From Rugamonas sp. A1-17 (GTDB lineage Bacteria > Pseudomonadota > Gammaproteobacteria > Burkholderiales > Burkholderiaceae_D): a DNA stretch of 64,000 nt. Where the stretch lies: contig JAJLPB010000006.1 in NCBI GenBank assembly GCA_025548565.1, positions 186,001-250,000 of the forward strand, in the 5' to 3' direction. Positions 19,278-27,724 of the stretch are shown here, piece by piece; positions within the stretch are counted from its first letter, which is position 1, and every line of letters starts with the position of its first letter. Position numbers and translations under genes: made by a program. Under the pieces are notes generated by a model. The model ran no database searches, was not told where the DNA came from, and was given only the letters and a program-made list of their open reading frames with translations.

Positions 19278-20126
19278 TTGCAACGTCAAGACGATCGCCC
19301 TTCGAAGGGGGGCAGGCCCAGTCTTCTGTCCTCGGAACAGCAGGTGGAGGCGGAGCGCCAGCGCATACTGAACACGCTCGACAGCAAACCGAAGGCGGCC
19401 GCACCGGCCAAGGCCGCCACCAAGCCCGCCGGCAAGCGCTCCGGCTTGCTCGTGTGGGGCGCGGCGGGCGCCGGCGTACTGGCCATCGTTGGCGGCACGC
19501 TGTTTTGGATGAGCAATACGCCGGATGAGGACAGCTTGCCGCTGGCTGTGGCGGCCGCTCCGGCCGCCCCGGTCACGCCGGCGGCTGCGCCGCCAGTTCC
19601 GGCCGAGTCGGAAGTATCGACAGCCGCGATCCTGGAAGACGCAGCCGCTTCCAGCCCGTCAGCGGAAGGCAAGCTGCCGTCGCTGAAGGAAATGTTGGTC
19701 GCGCCGGCCAAGCCGGCATCCGGCCGCGACGAGCTCAAGCAAGCGCTCGAGCAGCCTCAGGCGAAGCCGCAGCAGGTCGCCAAGGCGGAACACAAGCCGG
19801 TGCATAAAGCCGAACGCAAGGCCGAGCACAAGCCGGAGCGCAAGCCGGACAACGTCAAGCTGGCGCAAAAGGCGCAGGCCAAGGAAAAGGAGAAGGAGAA
19901 GAGCAAGCCGGACAACGACGTCACGCTGATCACCGCGTTGATGGCGCATCTGCAAACGCGTCCGCCGGTCAAGAAGACCAGCACGCCTGCCGACCAGCTC
20001 AAGACCTGCAAGCAGTACAACGCCGCCGGCGAAGAGCAGTGCCGCGCCCGCCTGTGCGCGGCCGATGCCAAGAAAGAGCCGGAATGTAAGGCGGCGCCAG
20101 CCGCCAAGACCGCGTCGAACTCATGA
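19278..20126 (+). CDS. T6SS-associated single-span protein with Lys-rich stalk and four-Cys tail
   Basis: This 282-residue protein is unrecognised. A short cytoplasmic N-terminus precedes one membrane span (about 57-78). A Pro/Ala-rich segment follows, then a charged Lys/Glu/His region with repeated KAE/KPE units (about 165-210). The C-terminus contains four cysteines within about 30 residues (TCKQ, EQCRARLC, PEC), suggesting two periplasmic disulphides. The TTG start is supported by AAGGAG six bases upstream. The stop overlaps the vgrG start in an ATGA. Position suggests a role in the T6SS envelope or VgrG loading; this is inference only. Confidence 0.75.
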   Translation: MQRQDDRPSKGGRPSLLSSEQQVEAERQRILNTLDSKPKAAAPAKAATKPAGKRSGLLVWGAAGAGVLAIVGGTLFWMSNTPDEDSLPLAVAAAPAAPVTPAAAPPVPAESEVSTAAILEDAAASSPSAEGKLPSLKEMLVAPAKPASGRDELKQALEQPQAKPQQVAKAEHKPVHKAERKAEHKPERKPDNVKLAQKAQAKEKEKEKSKPDNDVTLITALMAHLQTRPPVKKTSTPADQLKTCKQYNAAGEEQCRARLCAADAKKEPECKAAPAAKTASNS

Positions 20127-23100
20127 GCATCGCACTATTGGAACAAATCACCGCCGCGCTGGTTCAGTTTTCCAGCGCGACGCGGTTGTACGCGCTCAAG
20201 CTGGGCGGCGACGATGCCGACCTGGGCTCGGGCGGCCTGCTGGTGGAAGCCTTTTGCGCCGACGATATGGTGCAGGGTACGGGCGCGCGCGACATCATCG
20301 TGCTGTCGACCAATGCGCACATCGAGCTGGCGTCCTTGCTGGGCAAGCCGGCCAGCCTGGAAGTGAGCCTGGCGGACGGTAGCCGTACCAGCTTCAGCGG
20401 CGACATCACGCAGGCGGCCATGCTGGGCAGCGAGGGCGGCCTGGCGCGCTTCCGCCTGCGGCTGACGCCGTGGTTGTGGCGCCTGAGCCAGGTTCGTAAT
20501 AGCCGCGTGTGGCAGGACAAGACGGTGATCGAGATCGTTGAGTCGGTCTTCGAACACTATCAACCGCTGGCGCAATGGCGCTGGAGTGAAGAGGTCGACA
20601 GCTTCATGGCCGATGTGTCGGCCCGCAGCTATTGCTGCCAGTATCGCGAGTCGGACTATGATTTCGTGCTGCGCCTGCTGACCGAGGAAGGCTTGGCCTG
20701 GCGCTTCGAGCAAACCGAGGACGGCCTGTGCATGGTGCTGTTCGCCGACAGCAGCCAGCTGGGCGCGGTGCCCGAGGACGCCAGCAGCGAGGCGGGCGGC
20801 GGCATCCGCTTCCACGGCGTGCGCGCCGGTGAGCAGCGGGACACCATCCAGGCCTTGCAGGCGCGGCGGACTATCTCGGCCACGCTGACCACCCTGCTCA
20901 GCTACGATTACAGGGCCAAGAAAGCCGTCGGCGCCAGCGCGCCGTCCAGGCAGCAGTATAAGAAATTGCCGCCGTTGGAAAGCTTCGACGTGCCCGGCCA
21001 GTACGCCTACGCCAGCAGCGGGCAGGCGCAGCGCTATGCCGAACTGCAGATGCAGGCGCGCGAAGCGCGCAGCCAGTTGTGGCGCGGCCGTTCGACGGTG
21101 CGCACGCTGGCGGCGGGCCGGCGCATCAACGTCACGCAGGGGCCGCTGGCGTCCGCCGATGGGGATGCCGTGCCGGCGTACACGGTGCTGCGTGTGAGCA
21201 GCGTCGGCGTCAACAACCTGCCGTCGCCGGCCCAGTACGGCTTGGCCGAGCTGTTCGGCCCCATTCCCGAATTGCTGAAAGAGCTGGCGCCGCAGCGCGA
21301 CGAGGAGTTCGCGCTGGTGATCGAGCAGGCGCGCAAGACTGGCTATGCCAATAGCTTCGAAGCGGTCGCCGCCGACGTGATCTGGCGTCCTCAACTGCCG
21401 GACAGCGACGGCCGCAACCATCCGAGGCCGACGGCCTCTGGCACGCAAAGCGCCATCGTCATCGGCGCGGACGGGGCGGACCAGCCGGCCGGCGCCGACG
21501 AACTGCATTGCGACGTATTGGGCCGCGTGCGCATCCGCTATCACTGGCAGGACAGCGGTGATGCCAGCTGCTGGGTGCGCGTCGCCCAGCGTTCGGCCGG
21601 CGGCGGCATGGGCAGCCAGTTCCTGCCGCGCGTGGGGCAGGAGGTGCTGGTGCAGTTCATCGAAAACGACATCGACCGGCCCGTCATCGTTGGCGCGCTG
21701 TACAACGGACAGGGCGAAGGCGGCGTTGCGCCGACGCCGGCCGGACGCGCGGCCGGCGACAGCCAGGCTTCCTTATTCAATCCGGCCGGCGATCACGCAC
21801 CGTCGGCGCAGGGCAACCTGGCGGCGGGCAATAGCCCCTTGTGGCACGGCGCCTCCGCCGATACGGCCGGTCATGGCAACGCGGCGGCGCAATGGGGCGT
21901 GCGCAGCAAGGAATTCGGTGGGTCCGGTTACAACCAGCTGCTGTTCGACGATACCGACGCGCAGGGGCGCGTGCAATTGCGCTCGACGCATGCGACCAGC
22001 GAGCTGACGCTGGGCCATCTGATCCACAGCGCCGACAACTATCGCGGCAGTCTGCGCGGGCAGGGCGCCGAGTTGCGCACCGATGCGTATGGCGCGGTGC
22101 GCGCGGCCAGCGGCTTGCTGGTGACGAGCTATGCGATCAGCCACAATGCCAGCGAGCGCGAGCCGATGGGCGACAACACGGCGGGCATCGCGTTGCTCAA
22201 GCAGGCCGTGCAGACGGTCCAGACCTTCAGCGACGCGGCCAAGACGCATGAGACGGTGACGCTGGCATCGCATATTGGCGCGCAGAAGGCCAACGCCAGC
22301 GTCCTTGATGACAAGGCACCGCCGCTGAAGGCGCTGCTGACCGCGGTGTCGGGCATGGTGGGCAACGCCAGCCTGGACGCCGCGATGGCGGATGCAGGCG
22401 AACGCAACACGAAGCCGGGCGACGATCAGTTGCCGCACGCAAGTTCGCCGGTGATCGCGATAAGCGGCAAGGCTGGCCTGAGCGTGACTGCCGGCCAAGC
22501 CATGCAGTTGTCCAACGGCGAGACGATTTCAATGATGAGCGGCGGCGACAGCCAGTTCGTCAGCGGCGGACAGCTGCGCGTGCACAGCCAGCAGGCCATC
22601 GGCGTGCTGGGCGGGGCGGTCAAGCCGGGCGAGAACAACCTCGGCGTGCAGATGATCGCCGCCAAGGATGCGATCGATATCCAGGCGCAAGCGGATGTGC
22701 TGAAGGTGCAGGCGCGCGATGATGTCAATCTGGTCAGCGCCAATGCCTTTGTCGACTGGGCGGCGGCCAAGAGCATCACGCTGTCGACGGCGGGCGGCGC
22801 GAATATCACTATCACTGGGGGAAACATCACGGTACAGTGCCCCGGTAAATTGACTATACGCGCAGGCGCCAAGAATTTCCGGGGGCCGGAACGCACCAGT
22901 TACGTCATGCCATATCTGCCTGTTTCAAATCTGCCGGACAAATATAGCAATCGCCTGGATATTTACGATCTCTTCGTTCAACATGCGTTTGGTAATATCG
23001 CCTATACGGCAAAGGTAGGCAAGAAGCGCGCTATCAAAGGAGTGTTGGACCAGCATGGCAGGTCGGAGCAAATTTATGCCACGGATGATGCGGACAAGTT

Positions 23101-23164
23101 GGAGATACTGGCCGGTGCGTCTCTGGATGAATGGGACATGATCGTCGACTACGAAAAGTCGTAA
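20123..23164 (+). CDS. vgrG: T6SS spike protein VgrG (TssI) with C-terminal extension
   Basis: The 1013-residue product has the gp27/gp5-like VgrG core: SRSYCCQYRESDYDFVLRLL, then EEGLAWRFEQ and the spike entry motif DRPVIVGALYNG. A DUF2345 beta-helix region follows, reaching SITLSTAGGANITITGGNIT and LTIRAGAK. After that, about 95 residues (from ~920) form an extra tail with a YTAKVGKKRAIKGVLDQHGR pattern that looks transthyretin-like, as in VgrGs that bind cargo. The DNA encoding the tail (about 22880 on) is lower in GC than the rest. It starts in an ATGA overlap with the upstream membrane protein. Confidence 0.96.
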   Translation: MSIALLEQITAALVQFSSATRLYALKLGGDDADLGSGGLLVEAFCADDMVQGTGARDIIVLSTNAHIELASLLGKPASLEVSLADGSRTSFSGDITQAAMLGSEGGLARFRLRLTPWLWRLSQVRNSRVWQDKTVIEIVESVFEHYQPLAQWRWSEEVDSFMADVSARSYCCQYRESDYDFVLRLLTEEGLAWRFEQTEDGLCMVLFADSSQLGAVPEDASSEAGGGIRFHGVRAGEQRDTIQALQARRTISATLTTLLSYDYRAKKAVGASAPSRQQYKKLPPLESFDVPGQYAYASSGQAQRYAELQMQAREARSQLWRGRSTVRTLAAGRRINVTQGPLASADGDAVPAYTVLRVSSVGVNNLPSPAQYGLAELFGPIPELLKELAPQRDEEFALVIEQARKTGYANSFEAVAADVIWRPQLPDSDGRNHPRPTASGTQSAIVIGADGADQPAGADELHCDVLGRVRIRYHWQDSGDASCWVRVAQRSAGGGMGSQFLPRVGQEVLVQFIENDIDRPVIVGALYNGQGEGGVAPTPAGRAAGDSQASLFNPAGDHAPSAQGNLAAGNSPLWHGASADTAGHGNAAAQWGVRSKEFGGSGYNQLLFDDTDAQGRVQLRSTHATSELTLGHLIHSADNYRGSLRGQGAELRTDAYGAVRAASGLLVTSYAISHNASEREPMGDNTAGIALLKQAVQTVQTFSDAAKTHETVTLASHIGAQKANASVLDDKAPPLKALLTAVSGMVGNASLDAAMADAGERNTKPGDDQLPHASSPVIAISGKAGLSVTAGQAMQLSNGETISMMSGGDSQFVSGGQLRVHSQQAIGVLGGAVKPGENNLGVQMIAAKDAIDIQAQADVLKVQARDDVNLVSANAFVDWAAAKSITLSTAGGANITITGGNITVQCPGKLTIRAGAKNFRGPERTSYVMPYLPVSNLPDKYSNRLDIYDLFVQHAFGNIAYTAKVGKKRAIKGVLDQHGRSEQIYATDDADKLEILAGASLDEWDMIVDYEKS

Positions 23165-23204
23165 GGTGGAAGTGTGATTCGAAAGAATTACACCCCCGTG
23201 ACCC

Positions 23205-24179
23205 CTAGTTTAGCTTCTGAAATTTTCCGGTATTTTGAAGCTGATATTGCGGCTTTCCATCCTCATCGGTGCAAATATAGTCCTTTGTAATGATGCAGCC
23301 CCGGTTAATCTGATCTGTAACTTTACCATCCTTGATCACCAGGAACGCGCCCGACATGGTGTCCCGGTTCTCGCCTGCACCCGGTTCCAGGTCGTCTACG
23401 CGTACCAGCAATATGTCATTGAGCGGAGGCAGTACAACGAACGTCGGATGCAGCTTGTGGGCGAACGGATTGGCATAATCTTCAGCGTGACGGGCACCGC
23501 CCTTCTGATAATCGTGTGTGCCGATTAACTGCGTCAAGACGTCGCCGTTGGGTGCTGCCACGTAGGGGAAATACACAGGGCCGCATTTTTCGATCGCTTG
23601 TGGAACGCCTTTAATCCGAGGCAACGTCGCCAGGCACAAGTTCATATAGCTTGCCGTGTTAAAAGGCAACTGGCTAGGCTTGTGGCCATATAGTGATGCA
23701 CTCGCGTTTGCGGCTTTGCTCCCTGCGGCGTCCGATCGCACAAAGCTGTAAAACGCGGAGCCGGCAAACGGTATGATCAGCTTATTGTCAATGACGAGAA
23801 AATCGCGTAACGGTTTATTGCAGTCGGACGGCTGCGTGCTCGCCTGATAGTAGCTTGTAGCTTTTGACAGCGAGACGGAAAAATTTTTCAACAGATATTT
23901 TTCCAATGAAGGCTCGTCCACATCTTCCTTTGCCAGGGATTGAAATGCATCGGAATAGGTATATCTCTGCGGTTTTAAGGTGACAATACATGTGGCGGAC
24001 AGCGCAAGTTGACCATTGCTTATCTGTAGTGTTCGCCATGCCGGAGCGGGAACACTTTTCAATTGGCCGAAATATTCCGCACCTTTTTCGTATTGCCAGG
24101 TGCCAGACAGTTCAGCCGCATGAATTGCGCCCAATGGCAGAATGGCAAGGGAAAACAGCACAGTAAACATGGGGCGCAT
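23205..24179 (-). CDS. probable periplasmic immunity protein for the adjacent cell-wall effector
   Basis: The 324-residue protein has a Sec signal peptide (MRPMFTVLFSLAILPLGAIHA, cut near AA-ELSG) and no recognised domain. ATG at 24179 is selected because AAAGGA lies six bases upstream and the signal peptide starts there; a longer frame reaches 24212. It begins ten bases after the effector stop and shares its low GC. Periplasmic location matches a partner that attacks peptidoglycan. Immunity function is inferred from linkage, order and export; no known immunity family was recognised. Confidence 0.65.
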   Translation of the reverse strand: MRPMFTVLFSLAILPLGAIHAAELSGTWQYEKGAEYFGQLKSVPAPAWRTLQISNGQLALSATCIVTLKPQRYTYSDAFQSLAKEDVDEPSLEKYLLKNFSVSLSKATSYYQASTQPSDCNKPLRDFLVIDNKLIIPFAGSAFYSFVRSDAAGSKAANASASLYGHKPSQLPFNTASYMNLCLATLPRIKGVPQAIEKCGPVYFPYVAAPNGDVLTQLIGTHDYQKGGARHAEDYANPFAHKLHPTFVVLPPLNDILLVRVDDLEPGAGENRDTMSGAFLVIKDGKVTDQINRGCIITKDYICTDEDGKPQYQLQNTGKFQKLN

Positions 24180-24189
24180 CGAAAATCCT

Positions 24190-26256
24190 TTAGTGAGATG
24201 AATCATATACATTATTCCTGAAAATCTTCATTTCCGCCTTACGGCGTTTTACCAGGCCGCTGGTGCCCTTATTCGTGATGTCCGCAAATTCGTCGCAGCA
24301 ACCGTTGTAGTCCTTGGTGTTAAGCTTGGATAGCAACTTGGGGAACTTGCTGAACCCGCCTGTATTGAAAGCCAGGCTGACCAAGGCGTCATACTCTTGC
24401 TGATAGAGTGGAACCTGCACGAACAACGCAACTTTATCGGTAATGCGGCTGACGTCGTTCTTCAGGATTGCCTCGGCTTGAGGTCCGGATACACCGTTTT
24501 TATATTTTTCATACCTGGGATCTTTAGCGGCAGCCAAGCTGGCACAGGTTTGTTTGGCGATAAGATGGCCCCAGCCTACCGTGCAGTAATTTTCAGAATC
24601 GTCATAAGGATACTCGCCATACTTTTCCCAGCCTTTGATGAAATCCAGTCCGGCTTGCGATAGCGACAGCGAGGCCATGGGAATGCGGTCGGTTTTTTCC
24701 TGCGCAGGCTTCTGGGGAATGCCGCCGCAATTGACGAGCTTTAAACGCCCTTCGAGTCTTGCCGCCTCCAGCAGCGGGGCGCCGTCTGCCATCGCCTGTG
24801 TGGTGGCATAATAACGATCTTTCTTGAAGGCATCGTCAAATTCACGAACATCGACGTGCACCCAGCTGGTCGCCCCCAGGCTGGCTGGCTCCATTGAGAG
24901 TTTGTTGCTGTCGGGCCAGTTCATCTGGGCCCCGAGGCGGCCGATAAAGACATCTTTCCTAAGCTTGTCGACGTCGGCGCCGGCGCAGCGGGTCTGGACA
25001 GCGCCTTTGCGGAACTGAATATCGAGCGCGTTACCCATATGGTTGGTGGTAAGTCGATTGTGGGCCTTGTTGTCCAACCAGCAGCGATAGCCTGAAGAAA
25101 TGCGCAGAAAGTGATAATCCAGCTGTTTATCCTTGCCTGCGATATAAAACAGTGCTGCACGGAAGCCCCACAGCAAACCGCGGTGCATCCCCGGGTACTC
25201 GATGCCGGGGTAAGGCTGTTTGGAGGCATTGACCATCTTGGCCTGTGCCGATGTAGATTGGCTATTTCCGAATCCGCCGCACGCGCCGCAGCGGCATTTC
25301 ATGTCGGCCAGACTAATCGGATATTTCTGGCGGAAGTCGTCCAGCGCCGCCAGAACGTTGCCGCAGACTTTCCCGGTTTCCGACACACCCATGTAATCGC
25401 GTTGAAACTGCTTTACTGCTGACTCCGTTTTGGACGTGAACTCATCCCAGCTCTTGGATTCCAGGACGGTACCGCCGAAGCCCGTCAGGCGAATATTGAT
25501 TTCCTCGATTAGCGGTCCTTTGTCGCCCAATTTGATACAGCCCGATCTGTCGCACTCCATCGCAACAGTCGTCTTGGGCGTGCCGGTTTGCCCGCGCTCA
25601 TCAACGGTCTGAGTTGGTACGGGAACGCTGTCGGCAGGAGCTTTTGCCGATGGCGGCGTATTTGTCGGTGGTTTGGCAGGCGGCGCTTGTTTTGTCGTAG
25701 GCGTCGACGTCTGCGCAGCGGCTGCCGGTGCTGACGGGGCGGCCGTCGCCGCGCCGGCTCGGGTATCCGGAGGCAATTTGAGGACCTGTTCTGGATGAAT
25801 AATGGCGGACAGCGGAATGTTGTTTAATTTCGCAATCGCTTGCGCGGTGGTGCCATTATTCGCAGCTATCTTGGCGAGTGTGTCGTGAGACTTGACGATG
25901 TACGTTTTGCGCTTGTACTCGCCGGCTGCGCCGTCGTCTTTGGCCAACGGGAGTTCCTGTTTGACTTTGCCACTTAGCAGCTTGACGGAAAAATCTTCGG
26001 CCCACGGGACGAGAGTTTTTATTTTCTTCATTTCATCGCTGGCAAACCGGGCGACATGCAAGCTCAGGGGGGCGCCTATCTCCGATACAAATGAAGCGAT
26101 ACAGCCGTCGGCAGCAGTCACGCCCTTAGCAATAATTTTTCCTTGTTGCAGTATGTGGTATTTCAAACCTGCGATGCTTTTTCCTAGCGGATCGAGCAGG
26201 CGCAAATTGACGGTACTTAGAAGATTGTCTGGATCGCGGTTGGAGGTGTCTGGCAT
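24190..26256 (-). CDS. T6SS cell-wall effector: TTR-like, LysM, PG-binding, M15-like peptidase and GH24-like lysozyme
   Basis: This 688-residue protein has no signal peptide. In order: a beta-rich N-terminus (1-105, VNLRLLDPLGKSIAGLKYHI) resembling transthyretin-like adaptors; LysM (about 117-163); a Pro/Ala linker; a peptidoglycan-binding helical domain (about 238-310); a Cys cluster (C321, C323, C326); an M15-like peptidase region (about 350-486) with H406/D412 in NHMGNALDIQF and H467/D469 in SWVHVDV; and a T4-lysozyme-like domain (about 527-688) with E544, D552/D553 and T559 in the TVGWGH turn. It could cut both stem peptide and glycan. It lies beside vgrG on the opposite strand with lower GC. 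Activity is inferred. Confidence 0.8.
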   Translation of the reverse strand: MPDTSNRDPDNLLSTVNLRLLDPLGKSIAGLKYHILQQGKIIAKGVTAADGCIASFVSEIGAPLSLHVARFASDEMKKIKTLVPWAEDFSVKLLSGKVKQELPLAKDDGAAGEYKRKTYIVKSHDTLAKIAANNGTTAQAIAKLNNIPLSAIIHPEQVLKLPPDTRAGAATAAPSAPAAAAQTSTPTTKQAPPAKPPTNTPPSAKAPADSVPVPTQTVDERGQTGTPKTTVAMECDRSGCIKLGDKGPLIEEINIRLTGFGGTVLESKSWDEFTSKTESAVKQFQRDYMGVSETGKVCGNVLAALDDFRQKYPISLADMKCRCGACGGFGNSQSTSAQAKMVNASKQPYPGIEYPGMHRGLLWGFRAALFYIAGKDKQLDYHFLRISSGYRCWLDNKAHNRLTTNHMGNALDIQFRKGAVQTRCAGADVDKLRKDVFIGRLGAQMNWPDSNKLSMEPASLGATSWVHVDVREFDDAFKKDRYYATTQAMADGAPLLEAARLEGRLKLVNCGGIPQKPAQEKTDRIPMASLSLSQAGLDFIKGWEKYGEYPYDDSENYCTVGWGHLIAKQTCASLAAAKDPRYEKYKNGVSGPQAEAILKNDVSRITDKVALFVQVPLYQQEYDALVSLAFNTGGFSKFPKLLSKLNTKDYNGCCDEFADITNKGTSGLVKRRKAEMKIFRNNVYDSSH

Positions 26257-26559
26257 ATGTCACTGAAGTAGCACAAGTCTTGATTGCCTTTATTCTAACT
26301 TGTTTGATGGCAAAAATAGCGCTAGCTCTTCAATCGTGCGCCCGGCGCGGCCGCCTGCATCTCAGGCGTACTACATAAAAATTTAGTTGTCATTACATTT
26401 AGATCTTCCCCACGCATTTGGCCGAAAAAGGTCGCCGAGCAGACCGCCGAAGTGGAATATGTCTGGGTCGAGAATCTGCCGCTCGCTCTCGCCATGGGGG
26501 ATCAGTTGCTTCCCGAGTTTGTCGAGTCGGACAGGATGGTGGCGTGACGGAGCCGTGAG
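26257..26559. other. intergenic region with a possible decayed coding remnant
   Basis: The right half is GC-rich and the left half is AT-rich. The left part (26257-26330) must hold the effector promoter; TAGAAT-like and TTGCCA-like boxes exist on the minus strand but are poorly spaced. On the plus strand a frame without a start codon stays open from about 26377 to a TGA at 26545-26547, ending in the segment LPEFVESDRMVA. It may be the tail of a lost gene. No RNA gene or repeat was recognised. Confidence 0.4.
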
Positions 26560-27663
26560 CTATTTGAGATAGCGCCGCGCCCACGTGACCGTCAGACCGA
26601 AGCAGCGATGCAGTACGCAGGCCGACCGATTCCTGAGTCCTGGCCGCATCAACAGCACATGAGCGCGTTGCAGGGTGACATTCGTGGATTGGTAGGTATG
26701 GCCGGGTGTGCCGTAGCCCAGGTCGATGCACCTGAAGTGCTTGCGGCCGCACAGGTCTTCGATAGCCAGGTGCAGTGCGGTGGTGCCGACTGATAAGTGG
26801 TCAAGCGCACTGTCATGGAAGATGTTGAACAGGTGTAGCGTGTCGCTGGACCGCAAGCCCAGGATCAGCGCGCACGGCTGGCCGCCGCAATCGACTTGGT
26901 AGCAGAGCAGCATGCCATGCCGTGCTAATTCGCACATTTCCGCCGGCGTCCACAACTGCGTTCGATGCTCCAGCGTGCAAAGACTGGATAATGCGTTGAG
27001 CATAGCGTCCAGCTGTTCGGGATGTTCGATACAACGCAGGCTAAGGCCGCCGCCGCCATGCTCGCGTAGCTGTCGCAACTGTCGTTTGAGGTTGTAGCGC
27101 CGCTTTGAATTGAACTGGGACATGAAGCCTTCAAAATCGGTGGGCAGTGGGATCTGGTGGCAGTCACGCCAGTTGTTGAGCACGTGCACGCGATAGCGTG
27201 CGTGAGGGCGCCTGGCGGCGATGCGGTGCCACACGTCGCTCTGCGATGGCAAGGCCGTCAGCGAAATCGCCTGGCATCGCGGGAAGTGCGCCAGCAGGAA
27301 TTCAAACAGTAAATCCAACAGCTCGGCGCGCGCAGGCATCAAGGGCGCGCTGCCGAGCAAGGTGACGCTGGGCACCGGCACCGAGCCGAGGCGCAGGCGG
27401 CCGGCGACAAAATCGAAGCCGTGCCGACGCAACACCACCGGCACCACGCCAACCACCGTCCCGCTTGTCCGCTCTGTCACCGTGAACAGCCGCGGCGGCG
27501 CGTGCTCGGTCGCCGTGCTGAGCAGATAGTCGAAAAATTCGGGGCTTTGGTAGACGCGCTCGTGGCTCTTGCTTTCGGCCAGCAGTTCGCGCCAGCGCTG
27601 GAGCAGGGCGCTGTCGCCGATGCGGTCGCTGGCGTCTTCGATGAGGTAGGTGGCGTTGGACAT
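26560..27663 (-). CDS. GNAT-fold acetyltransferase (FemAB/CelD-like)
   Basis: The 367-residue protein fits the BioF2/FemAB-type GNAT family found in exopolysaccharide loci. The N-terminal half includes RVYQSPEFFDYLL and VVGVVPVVLRRHGFDF. The C-terminal half has FMSQFNSKRRYNLKRQLRQL, then a CALILGLRSSDTLHLFNIFH strand pair and an IDLGYGTPGHTYQSTNV motif. Such enzymes acylate sugars or peptides in the cytoplasm. ATG at 27663 is used; an upstream ATG at 27684 adds seven unlikely residues. It has no obvious operon partner: the antiporter upstream on the same strand is 61 bases away. Substrate cannot be told. Confidence 0.75.
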   Translation of the reverse strand: MSNATYLIEDASDRIGDSALLQRWRELLAESKSHERVYQSPEFFDYLLSTATEHAPPRLFTVTERTSGTVVGVVPVVLRRHGFDFVAGRLRLGSVPVPSVTLLGSAPLMPARAELLDLLFEFLLAHFPRCQAISLTALPSQSDVWHRIAARRPHARYRVHVLNNWRDCHQIPLPTDFEGFMSQFNSKRRYNLKRQLRQLREHGGGGLSLRCIEHPEQLDAMLNALSSLCTLEHRTQLWTPAEMCELARHGMLLCYQVDCGGQPCALILGLRSSDTLHLFNIFHDSALDHLSVGTTALHLAIEDLCGRKHFRCIDLGYGTPGHTYQSTNVTLQRAHVLLMRPGLRNRSACVLHRCFGLTVTWARRYLK

Positions 27664-27724
27664 GGTCGCACGACGATCCCACATCCCGCGCCGGCCATTG
27701 TTGATGCAGGTCGAAGCGGCGCGA

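Noticed and set aside
19065-19289. A 74-codon minus-strand frame in the tagX/vgrG-unit divergent region
   Set aside because: It overlaps the tagX start and the divergent TTG start, lacks a ribosome-binding site and has no recognisable pattern.
26317-26324. TAGCGCTA, matching the core of the gluconate-operon operators, upstream of the effector
   Set aside because: Only eight bases match and the flanks are not symmetric like the 14-bp sites, so chance is likely.
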